A stretch of DNA of 10,074 nucleotides, taken from NCBI GenBank assembly GCA_015663855.1, contig DQRJ01000074.1:1-10074 (forward strand), given 5' to 3'. The DNA comes from Flavobacteriales bacterium (GTDB lineage: Bacteria > Bacteroidota > Bacteroidia > Flavobacteriales_D > Sanyastnellaceae). A program made the position numbers and the translations under genes. Below the pieces are notes generated by a model that ran no database searches, was not told where the DNA came from, and saw nothing but the letters and a program-made list of their open reading frames with translations. Positions 1 through 5,928 of this stretch are shown here, piece by piece; positions within the stretch are counted from its first letter, which is position 1, and each line of letters opens with the position of its first letter.

Positions 1-67
1 AATGATTGTTAGTGAGATCTTTTAGGGCTTCGCTTTGTCTCTTAGCAAGGGGGTACCGCCCACTCAT
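1..67 (-). CDS. Possible 5' end of a minus-strand gene leaving the window on the left
   Basis: An ATG on the minus strand (67-65) opens a frame that stays open to the left edge, giving 22 codons that begin MSGRYPLAKRQSEALK. It lies about 60 bp after the tRNA-Leu terminator, where a new gene start would be expected, and the in-frame TGA about 30 bp upstream makes this ATG the natural start. No Shine-Dalgarno sequence is visible, which is normal in this phylum. Twenty-two open codons could easily occur by chance, the product is not recognised, and no function is proposed. The plus-strand frames across these bases are all interrupted by stops within the first 25 bases. Confidence 0.35.
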   Translation of the reverse strand, partial: MSGRYPLAKRQSEALKDLTNNH

Positions 68-129
68 CAAGTACGCTTGAAAGGTTGATCTCTCTCAGGC
101 GCTTTGCTTTGTATTCTGCTTTTTTGATG

Positions 130-153
130 AAAAAAACCGCCTGGTGGGGCGAC
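130..153 (-). terminator. Rho-independent terminator after tRNA-Leu
   Basis: Read on the minus strand, a CGCC/GGCG stem (151-148 with 141-138, extendable by two wobble pairs) closes a 6-nt loop and is followed at once by seven U (136-130). It lies 15 bp past the 3' end of the tRNA. A run rich in A precedes the stem on the minus strand, so the structure also has a T-rich stretch on the plus side and might work in both directions. The stem is short, but its position and U-tract make the call likely. Confidence 0.7.
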
Positions 154-168
154 TCTTTTCTTTTGTTG

Positions 169-250
169 TACCCGAAGTGGGAATCGAACCCACACTCCTT
201 GCGGAACACGAGTTTGAGTCGTGCGCGTCTACCAGTTCCGCCATTCGGGC
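169..250 (-). tRNA. tRNA-Leu, anticodon CAA
   Basis: The minus strand folds as a class II tRNA of 82 nt without CCA. The acceptor stem GCCCGAA pairs with UUCGGGU (one G-U at the end) and is followed by discriminator A. The D-arm contains the usual GGUAGAC. The anticodon stem CACGA/UCGUG is perfect, and its loop CUCAAAC places the anticodon CAA at 216-214, reading UUG. A long variable arm (UCC-GCAA-GGA) and a T-arm GUGGG-UUCGAUU-CCCAC follow. The long variable arm and CAA anticodon identify leucine. The sequence after the discriminator is CAAC, so CCA must be added by the cell's nucleotidyltransferase. It has its own promoter box upstream and a terminator downstream. Confidence 0.97.
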
Positions 251-262
251 GAATGGGGACGA

Positions 263-270
263 CAAAAGTA
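263..270 (-). promoter_or_regulatory. Promoter -7 box of tRNA-Leu
   Basis: The minus strand reads TACTTTTG, an exact match to the TAnnTTTG -7 element used by the Bacteroidota housekeeping sigma factor. It ends 12 bp before the first base of the tRNA, so transcription would start a few bases upstream of the mature 5' end. The expected -33 TTTG is poor: only GTGT/TGTG-like sequence is found at about 286-293, just beyond the end of the glycosyltransferase gene. Confidence 0.6.
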
Positions 271-293
271 ATGTAGAGAAGGGGTAATCACAC

Positions 294-1205
294 CTATTCG
301 CCGAAATTTTCCCAAGCCGAAATAGAGGGGGTCGAGATTTTCATCTCGGATATGGGGAGAGAGGCGAGTTCGTTATTGCGTTTCTCGAGCCAAACCTTGC
401 GGGCTCGAAGGTCTTGGTGGGTCGCGCTTCCTGGGATGTGTCGACATTTTTGGGCGACATCCCAGCTTTTTAGGACCGTGGTTAAGCCGTCTTTCGCGAG
501 GTGGGAGAGTCTGACCGTCATCTCGGAATCGCCAGAACGGCGGACCGATAAAAAGCCGCCCGCTCGTTCCCACGCAAATCGCGAGTGAATCGATGGGCAA
601 TGTCCGAAATAGGCGTGGAGGGGTGTTTTAAGATCTATGTCGTAGCGTTGTAGGAAAGGTCGAACTGAGCCCTCCTGCCCGCCTAATACGGAGAGGACGT
701 GGTTGAGCCAGCCGGGTGTTGCGACATCGTCAGGGTCGATAAATGTTACGTGGGTCCAGTCTTTGCAAGAGTCGAGCAAGAGCGAAGCGGAAATTCCCGT
801 GTTGCGAGCTATGTAAGCCCCTGAATTTTCGAGTAGGTGGATCGCGTGAATGCGTGGATCGAGATCGGTTAGGGCTGTGATGACTTTGGTCGCGTCTGGA
901 GAGGTTGATTTATCGTCGACAATGAGGAGTTGCCAGTTAGAATGGGTTTGGGATAAGAGGCTGGAAACACAGTCGGGGAGAAAGCGTGTGTGGTTGTAGT
1001 GGGCGCACACGACTAGGACCTTCATCTCGGAGAGTTTCTCGGATGAGAGAGGGGCGTTGGATGCGAATTTGTGGCGTAGAGCGTTGGCTTCTCGGCGGTA
1101 TAAAAGGGTTTGTATTTTTGTGGTTATTCCTCTTTTTCTAAGCCAAATCACCACGGGCACACGTATACACTCGGGTACTATTTTTCTTAAAAGAGAGACC
1201 TTCAC
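294..1205 (-). CDS. Family 2 glycosyltransferase
   Basis: Predicted 303-residue GT-A fold glycosyltransferase that would transfer a sugar from a nucleotide donor to a glycan, probably at the cytoplasmic face of the inner membrane. The GT2 domain begins at residue 61 (MKVLVVCAHYN). It shows the nucleotide-binding IVDD (95-98), the conserved NSGAYIARNTG (127-137), the metal-binding DxD-type motif DPDD (157-160), the ERAGGF segment (213-218) and GDSE (225-228), where an acidic base is expected. Residues 1-60 form a basic, amphipathic lead-in with LRKIVP near the start, as seen in other membrane-associated surface-glycan transferases; no transmembrane helix is evident. The start is GTG, 2 bp after the stop of the sulfotransferase gene, with no Shine-Dalgarno sequence. 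An ATG at residue 61 is an alternative but would discard a plausible N-terminus. Donor and acceptor cannot be told. Confidence 0.88.
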   Translation of the reverse strand: MKVSLLRKIVPECIRVPVVIWLRKRGITTKIQTLLYRREANALRHKFASNAPLSSEKLSEMKVLVVCAHYNHTRFLPDCVSSLLSQTHSNWQLLIVDDKSTSPDATKVITALTDLDPRIHAIHLLENSGAYIARNTGISASLLLDSCKDWTHVTFIDPDDVATPGWLNHVLSVLGGQEGSVRPFLQRYDIDLKTPLHAYFGHCPSIHSRFAWERAGGFLSVRRSGDSEMTVRLSHLAKDGLTTVLKSWDVAQKCRHIPGSATHQDLRARKVWLEKRNNELASLPISEMKISTPSISAWENFGE

Positions 1206-1207
1206 GA

Positions 1208-1912
1208 TTACGTTTTTTTAGAGTCCGCTGGCTCGTATCCTAACGACTCAGCATATGATTCTATTTCGGACGCGAGCTCGAAGTCAATTGATCTCAATTC
1301 CTCCCATGATACGGGCGACTTTCGATTCGTGTGCTTATATCGCCTCCACTGAGTGATGGGCCCTACTTTCGGATTGAATAGAGCGTTTGAAGTTCGCGCC
1401 GAACCCGTGTTTGCGCCGTGACGCGCTCTATCGTAAGCCGCCCTCCATTCTTCGGGACTTACATCCCAACCCAGTTCGTTTAGAATCTCTGGGGGGGCGT
1501 TTTTTAAGTCTTCAAGCCTCCATGTAAAGCTCGACTTCTCCCCTGCTCGAACGTTCCAATCTAGCCAATGTCGCATCGCCCTATGCATAATTCTGCGGGG
1601 CATCTTCTCTATGGCAGGGCTGTTTTCGGTTATGTATTTCCAGCTAGCTCTATTAAAAGTGGTAAGAGATCCTATCGCTTTTAAGGGGTCTCGAACTTGG
1701 TGTCCGATAGCGAAAGTGTTGTCTAATTTGTTCCCTCCTGGGCCATAAACCGCATCGTCACAATCTGGGACTAAGCACCACGAAGCGATACCATCCGCCC
1801 CGAATTTTTCGTGCAGCACATCTTTTCCCAGCTCGTGAAGAACCGCCGCGAAGAAGTTCGTTCCTGACCTCCCCGTCCCTATGACAGCAATTTTATTTTT
1901 AGGCGAGTTCAC
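1208..1912 (-). CDS. Sulfotransferase-like P-loop protein
   Basis: A 234-residue protein resembling PAPS-dependent sulfotransferases, which move a sulfuryl group to a hydroxyl of a sugar or other acceptor. The N-terminus IAVIGTGRSGTNF (8-20) matches the 5'-phosphosulfate-binding P-loop. RDPLKAIGS (74-82) matches the 3'-phosphate-binding motif with its Arg and Ser. WRLEDL (131-136) corresponds to the family's RYEDL, and the end SYAESLGYE (219-227) is typical of the last helix. There is no signal peptide or membrane segment, so it should be cytoplasmic. The start is GTG, 12 bp after the histidine kinase stop, preceded by a weak purine run (AGAAAG). The glycosyltransferase follows after 2 bp, which suggests that both act on the same glycan; this is inference. 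Some members of this P-loop family have no known substrate, so sulfation itself is not proven. Confidence 0.75.
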   Translation of the reverse strand: MNSPKNKIAVIGTGRSGTNFFAAVLHELGKDVLHEKFGADGIASWCLVPDCDDAVYGPGGNKLDNTFAIGHQVRDPLKAIGSLTTFNRASWKYITENSPAIEKMPRRIMHRAMRHWLDWNVRAGEKSSFTWRLEDLKNAPPEILNELGWDVSPEEWRAAYDRARHGANTGSARTSNALFNPKVGPITQWRRYKHTNRKSPVSWEELRSIDFELASEIESYAESLGYEPADSKKT

Positions 1913-1924
1913 TACTTTCTGTGT

Positions 1925-3421
1925 TTATTGGGCCGAGAGCTTTATGCGAAAGGTTGTTCCTACTCCTACTTCTGATTTGTGAAGCGTGATCTTTCCTCCA
2001 TGGTATTCTTCAACGATACGTTTTACAAGCGAGAGGCCTAAGCCCCATCCTCGTTTTTTCGTAGTAAAGCCTGGTGAAAAAACGTCTTTGATATCCGAGC
2101 GAGAAATTCCTTTTCCAGAATCTTGTATGTCGATGATTACATTATCACCTGTTTGGGATAAAGTGACGTTAATCACACCCTTGCCTTCCATAGCATCGAC
2201 CGCATTGCGCAGCAGGTTTTCTAACACCCAGCTGAATAGCGACGCGTTGAAAAGCGCTATGACAGGCTCGCTTGTATCAGCTCCGTAAAGGTTTAGTTCC
2301 ACTTTCTTACTGATGCGAGGGCGCATATACCCGAGGGTTTGGGTTATAGAAAGACCTAAGTCTTCTGGCTCAAGCTTAGGCTGTGAGCCAATCTTGCTGA
2401 ACCTGTCGGTGACGGTATGAAGGCGCTTTACATCCTTCTCCATTTCTAAAAGCATACTCGTATCCGCGCCATCTTTCTCCTTCAAAAGGTCCACCCACGC
2501 CATTAAAGAGCTGAGAGGTGTGCCTAATTGGTGTGCCGTTTCCTTAGCCATGCCTACCCAAACCCTGTTCTGCTCTGCTCTTCTAGAACTACTAAAAACA
2601 AGATAGGCCGTCATTAAAAAGGCCGCGATAAGTATGAGCTGAATAATCGGATAGTACTGCATTTGGGTTAAAACGTAGCTGTCCTCGAAGAAGATGAGTC
2701 GCCGACCTTCCCCTGGCAGAACGACCTCAAGCGGAGGGTTTATATCGGCCATTTTCGATAATCTAAGCTGTAAAAGCTCCGGGTCGGCAAGCGTTTTCTG
2801 TGCGATCCCTCTGGAGTTTAGGACTTCCGTTCTTTCGAAATCAGTCATAATCACCGGCACAGAAGCGCTGTTAAGGATGGTCTCCGAAACGAAGGACGAG
2901 ATGAGCTCGGCCATGGCTTCTTTTAATTCCTTTAGCCGAACGCTTTCATCGTAGTAAACGGTATGCCCCACCTCTTCAAAGCGAATCGGCTCGAACCGGG
3001 AAGCCATTTCGTCTCGTAGGCTGTCGAAATTAGAAACTTTCGCGCCTAGGTTGATGTCGTATAGCTTCCTTCCTGAATCGTCATAGATTAAGACAGGGAC
3101 AGTTTTATTTGACCACAGATAGTCTGTCACGAAGGTTAGGTCCATCCCGCTTGGTGGGTTGTCGATTATCCTGTACGCGTCGGCTAATCGGTCCGCTTTC
3201 TTCCTCTCGTCGGCCTCTAATTCGCTGAATAAATTCTCCGTATATGCGACTAAGTGGCTCCTTTGTATAATTGCCTCAGACCAAACCTCAACCTTCGCCC
3301 TCTCCTCAATTCTTACCCTTTTCGTTAGCGAGCTAGCATACCAAAGTGTCGCTCCAACTATTACTGCTGCTGCAGCTAGAAGGAATCTTTTCCACCTTTG
3401 TTTTTTCGCTCTTGCTTGCAT
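1925..3421 (-). CDS. Membrane sensor histidine kinase
   Basis: A 498-residue two-component sensor. A transmembrane helix (about 13-31) is followed by a periplasmic region of about 225 residues and a second helix (about 257-277). No HAMP domain is apparent: the HisKA box METAHQLGTPL-like segment (291-302, phospho-acceptor His297) comes almost directly after the membrane. The catalytic domain has the N-box ENLLRNAVDA (401-410, Asn406), G1 box DIQDSGKG (431-438), F-box FSPGFTT (448-454) and G2 box GWGLGLSLVK (458-467), so it appears active. The periplasmic part seems to contain two related units, each starting VPV (108 and 188) and ending in an aromatic-acidic-Ser segment (YYDES 156-160; FFEDS 244-248). 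No response regulator lies in the window, so its partner is elsewhere. It starts 22 bp after the PorP/SprF gene. Its signal is unknown. Confidence 0.93.
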   Translation of the reverse strand: MQARAKKQRWKRFLLAAAAVIVGATLWYASSLTKRVRIEERAKVEVWSEAIIQRSHLVAYTENLFSELEADERKKADRLADAYRIIDNPPSGMDLTFVTDYLWSNKTVPVLIYDDSGRKLYDINLGAKVSNFDSLRDEMASRFEPIRFEEVGHTVYYDESVRLKELKEAMAELISSFVSETILNSASVPVIMTDFERTEVLNSRGIAQKTLADPELLQLRLSKMADINPPLEVVLPGEGRRLIFFEDSYVLTQMQYYPIIQLILIAAFLMTAYLVFSSSRRAEQNRVWVGMAKETAHQLGTPLSSLMAWVDLLKEKDGADTSMLLEMEKDVKRLHTVTDRFSKIGSQPKLEPEDLGLSITQTLGYMRPRISKKVELNLYGADTSEPVIALFNASLFSWVLENLLRNAVDAMEGKGVINVTLSQTGDNVIIDIQDSGKGISRSDIKDVFSPGFTTKKRGWGLGLSLVKRIVEEYHGGKITLHKSEVGVGTTFRIKLSAQ

Positions 3422-3443
3422 TCGTATTCTATGCTAAGTATGC

Positions 3444-4382
3444 CTAATCGTAAGCCGAACAATGTTCCGCTTTCTTGCTGCCCCTATCGCACGCGCTTAA
3501 TGCTATAGTGATTTCATGAGAGCTCGCCGAAGCAATTCTAATGTCAGAAATTCCGAAATCATACGAATACCCCACTTTTATATAGTCAAATAACGCAAGT
3601 TGGAGGTGTGCAATAACGGCGGTTTGGTTTCTATACCCCACGCCTAAAGAAATAAGGTCGTCGTAAACGACATTACAAGTAACATCAAGGGCTGGAATAA
3701 GACCCTGGACCACGCGCATTTGCGCTGAAGGCCTGAACACGAACCTGCCATCAAGCTCTATAGATGTTCCCCCTGTTGCGACTACGTGTCGAGACGTCTT
3801 CGTGCTCAAGGTCATATTCGAGAGCTCCGCGGCTGTCGCGTTAATCATTGTAACTCCGATAAAGCTATGTTCATCTTCATACCAAAGACCTGCGTCTATG
3901 GTGGGAAATAGAAATTGTGTCGCACCTATTACAGCTGGATCATTCGCGACTTCTACGTCCGGAAAATCCAATCTTCCTGTGCTAAGTCTATGTTGAACAA
4001 CTCCTACAGATAGTCCTGAGCTTAGCCACCCGCCTGACGATAGTTGGATCTTATAGGCGTAAGCAAGCGACAACGACGTTGTTCCCCACGGTCCTGCTTC
4101 GTCTGTTTCTATACGGCCTCCAACTCCGTGAATGCTGTTTTCTGTTTGGCCTAAACGACCGGAAAGACTAGCAAAAGAGTAGGCTGGGGCGCCTTCAAAA
4201 CCGGCCCATTGATTGCGAAAACCCATTCGCATATCTAAGCATTGCTTATTTCCTGCCGCAGCTACGTGATCCTGAAAAGGAGTCATTAGGTAGTTCGAAC
4301 GAGATGGGATTTGTTGCGCGAATAGAGATGTCGTTATAAAAAACGTAGCTAATGCGCTTATAAAGAGTGTCAAGTATCTCAT
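3444..4382 (-). CDS. PorP/SprF family type IX secretion outer-membrane protein
   Basis: A 312-residue protein with a signal peptide (about 1-23, ending FAQ|Q) and family landmarks throughout. These are the early YLMTPF segment (31-36), the signature FRNQWAGFEGAP (55-66), many alternating hydrophobic beta strands, and the closing GYSYDFGIS (271-279) with SSHEITIAL (287-295). Members form outer-membrane beta-barrels; SprF-type paralogs assist secretion or cell-surface attachment of T9SS proteins that carry type B C-terminal domains. Its start codon overlaps the stop of exactly such a protein (ATGA), which implies translational coupling and a cargo-partner pair. The length is normal for the family. 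The short basic, cysteine-containing tail after residue 297 is slightly extended. It is one of many likely paralogs, and equating it with PorP or SprF itself is not justified. Confidence 0.92.
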   Translation of the reverse strand: MRYLTLFISALATFFITTSLFAQQIPSRSNYLMTPFQDHVAAAGNKQCLDMRMGFRNQWAGFEGAPAYSFASLSGRLGQTENSIHGVGGRIETDEAGPWGTTSLSLAYAYKIQLSSGGWLSSGLSVGVVQHRLSTGRLDFPDVEVANDPAVIGATQFLFPTIDAGLWYEDEHSFIGVTMINATAAELSNMTLSTKTSRHVVATGGTSIELDGRFVFRPSAQMRVVQGLIPALDVTCNVVYDDLISLGVGYRNQTAVIAHLQLALFDYIKVGYSYDFGISDIRIASASSHEITIALSACDRGSKKAEHCSAYD

Positions 4383-5389
4383 CTTATTACCGCTACATTA
4401 CCCGTTATTGGATCAAGATCCACCCCCGGTTCGTTCAACTCAATAATGTAATAATATGTTCCTGCAGGAACTTGTGTACTCCTACGCTTACCGTTCCAGG
4501 CATTCGGGTACGCTATACTTCGAAAGACCTCCTGGCCCCATCTATCATAAAGCGTCAGTCTTGAACGGGTATAGGACGAAAGCCCTGTTATTTTCCAGTA
4601 ATCATTTATCCCGTCGTCATTAGGCGAGAATGCGTTAGGAACATCTATATCTGTTCCTACAACGATTAAAACTTGATCGGAGTATTCGCATTGTTCCACA
4701 AACCCTATAACTTCAAATACGGTGGTTGAAGGAGGGGTAACTATTACTGAGTATGCTGACGGGTTGTCCACATATTCTGCTGGAGACCAAACATATCCTA
4801 ATCCTCCATTCCCCCCTAAGACATCCAGGCTTGCGGATTCAAGATAGCTAATGTTCGCAGGACAGCACGCTTCAATAGAAAGTGGCTCTCCTGAGGCGTA
4901 GATTGTTAGATCACATGGGAGAGGAACAATTCCCGTGTTTATTGAGATTAACACCAGATAGTCCGTGTTTACAAATAGGCTGGAGGTGGTTATTTCAAAA
5001 TCTTCCGATGAAGATGCGCATTCCGAAACCGCGTTATATAAAATCGTGTTGCATGGGTCTAGCGCGCTCGGCTCAACGACTATCGCTTCGAGTGTCATTC
5101 CATTACAATCTAGTCCCGAAAAGGAAATCGTCACCCCCTCGCTAGAGCTTAGATATGTCGTATGGAATCTAACTACTGTTACGTTATTGCCTGTAAGACA
5201 GCTGTCAATATCCAGACCGGAAAAACTCGCTAGTTCAAAGCTGGAAATTGGAACTGATTCATTGCCACAAATTTCTGTGGGGTTATCACAGGTTTGGGCT
5301 AAAGTGATGTGCGGGAAAAGCGCCACAAAAAATGCGACGAAAGTCAATTTGTACATACTACTAAACGAATTCGTTTGCATATTTCGCAT
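4379..5389 (-). CDS. Secreted protein with gliding-motility type (T9SS type B) C-terminal domain
   Basis: A 336-residue exported protein. The signal peptide ends near ITLAQ (28-32). Three candidate starts (residues 1, 4, 12) all retain it; residue 12 (position 5356) gives the most typical signal peptide. The middle region (about 34-170) is cysteine-rich, beta-strand-like and not recognised. Residues about 175-246 look like an Ig/PKD-like domain (YVWSPAEYVDNPSAYSV). Residues 249-336 are a clear CHU_C/type B sorting domain, with VPNAFSPNDDGIND (250-263), LTLYDRWGQEVF (278-289), AWNGKRR (297-303), VPAGTYYYIIEL (307-318) and a terminal NVAVIR. Type B domains direct export through T9SS and, unlike type A, generally depend on a PorP/SprF-like partner, here encoded immediately downstream with a 4-bp overlap. 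The protein is probably displayed on the cell surface; its ligand or activity is unknown. Confidence 0.92.
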   Translation of the reverse strand: MRNMQTNSFSSMYKLTFVAFFVALFPHITLAQTCDNPTEICGNESVPISSFELASFSGLDIDSCLTGNNVTVVRFHTTYLSSSEGVTISFSGLDCNGMTLEAIVVEPSALDPCNTILYNAVSECASSSEDFEITTSSLFVNTDYLVLISINTGIVPLPCDLTIYASGEPLSIEACCPANISYLESASLDVLGGNGGLGYVWSPAEYVDNPSAYSVIVTPPSTTVFEVIGFVEQCEYSDQVLIVVGTDIDVPNAFSPNDDGINDYWKITGLSSYTRSRLTLYDRWGQEVFRSIAYPNAWNGKRRSTQVPAGTYYYIIELNEPGVDLDPITGNVAVIR

Positions 5390-5393
5390 ATTC

Positions 5394-5422
5394 GAAAGTT
5401 AAGGCTTCAACTATGCCTCAAA
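5394..5422 (-). promoter_or_regulatory. Weak candidate promoter before the type B gene
   Basis: On the minus strand TTTG (5422-5419) and TAACTTTC (5401-5394) are spaced by 17 bp, resembling the Bacteroidota TTTG / TAnnTTTG pair with one mismatch in the -7 box and a slightly short spacer. The TTTG lies inside the end of the biotin carrier gene. If it is used, transcription would start close to the first ATG, favouring translation from a later one (position 5380 or 5356). A chance match is quite possible. Confidence 0.25.
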
Positions 5423-5890
5423 CGCCACTAAGAGCTCACCCTTTTCAACAGCCATTCCTGACTTAGCGGGGACATCTTCAATCGTTGCGCTAAAGGCCGC
5501 TTTTATTACGTTTTCCATCTTCATTGCCTCTAAGACAAGGAGGGAGTCGCCCGCTTTTACTGACTGTCCCGGCTCAACTAGCACGCTTAAGACCTTGCCT
5601 GGCATAGGGGCGCAAAGATGTAAATCTGCTTCGGTGTCTGTTGTGGACATGCCCATTTTGTCTAAAAGCAGGGCTCTTTCGTCGAGAACCTGAACCTCCC
5701 TTTGTACTCCTTCTACTCTAACAATCATGTTTCCCGATGCATCAGGTCCTTCGACGGCTTCAACTTCGTAGTTTTTCCCATCTATTCTCACTTGGAAGAC
5801 GCCCTCCGATTTGCGAGTCCACTCCCAATTACTCGAAGCATCCTCAGAAATTTCAATTATTTTATCGTCCCAACGAATTTCCATTGCCAT
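5411..5890 (-). CDS. Biotin carboxyl carrier subunit-like protein
   Basis: A 159-residue cytoplasmic protein whose C-terminal half is a biotinyl domain. It has the entry motif CAPMPGKV (93-100) and the biotinylation site EAMKMEN (121-127, with Lys124 the acceptor), followed by the conserved Gly-Lys-Gly region of the hammerhead. Such small carriers are the biotin subunit of acyl-CoA (acetyl-, propionyl-) or oxaloacetate-type carboxylases. They shuttle carboxyl groups between a biotin carboxylase and a carboxyltransferase. The AMKM and APMPG motifs fit biotin rather than lipoate. Residues 1-80 are a beta-rich leader common in Bacteroidota homologs. No carboxylase partner is encoded in the window: its neighbours are hemW (divergent) and secretion genes, so the partners must lie elsewhere. 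Two in-frame starts (residues 1 and 3) are equally possible. Which carboxylase it serves is unknown. Confidence 0.9.
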   Translation of the reverse strand: MAMEIRWDDKIIEISEDASSNWEWTRKSEGVFQVRIDGKNYEVEAVEGPDASGNMIVRVEGVQREVQVLDERALLLDKMGMSTTDTEADLHLCAPMPGKVLSVLVEPGQSVKAGDSLLVLEAMKMENVIKAAFSATIEDVPAKSGMAVEKGELLVAFEA

Positions 5891-5928
5891 AGTGCGAAGA
5901 TAACGCTGTTCCCCCCGACATTGCGCCC
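5891..5928. promoter_or_regulatory. Divergent promoter region between the biotin carrier gene and hemW
   Basis: These 38 bp separate two divergent starts, so both promoters must lie here or inside the neighbouring genes. On the minus strand TATCTTCG (5902-5895) matches TAnnTTTG in all but one defined position and sits 4 bp before the biotin gene ATG, which would give an almost leaderless mRNA. No convincing box was found for hemW. A run of six C (5911-5916) lies in the middle. No Shine-Dalgarno sequence precedes either start. Confidence 0.35.

Noticed and set aside
16..112. Imperfect direct repeat: GATCTTTTAGGGCTTCGC-like at 16-38 and GATCTCTCTCAGGCGCTT-like at 87-112
   Set aside because: It needs a 3-base gap and several mismatches, only two copies are seen, and one copy may lie in coding sequence; probably chance.
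85..276. 63-codon plus-strand open frame
   Set aside because: It runs through the terminator and across the whole tRNA-Leu gene on the opposite strand, so it cannot be a real gene.
352..600. Overlapping 75- and 78-codon frames on both strands inside the glycosyltransferase gene
   Set aside because: Both are alternative-frame readings of the conserved GT2 coding region and are arginine- and proline-rich, as expected of noise.
4965..5402. 145-codon plus-strand open frame antisense to the type B gene
   Set aside because: It lies wholly opposite a well-supported gene with a recognised domain, and its translation shows no domain or protein-like pattern.
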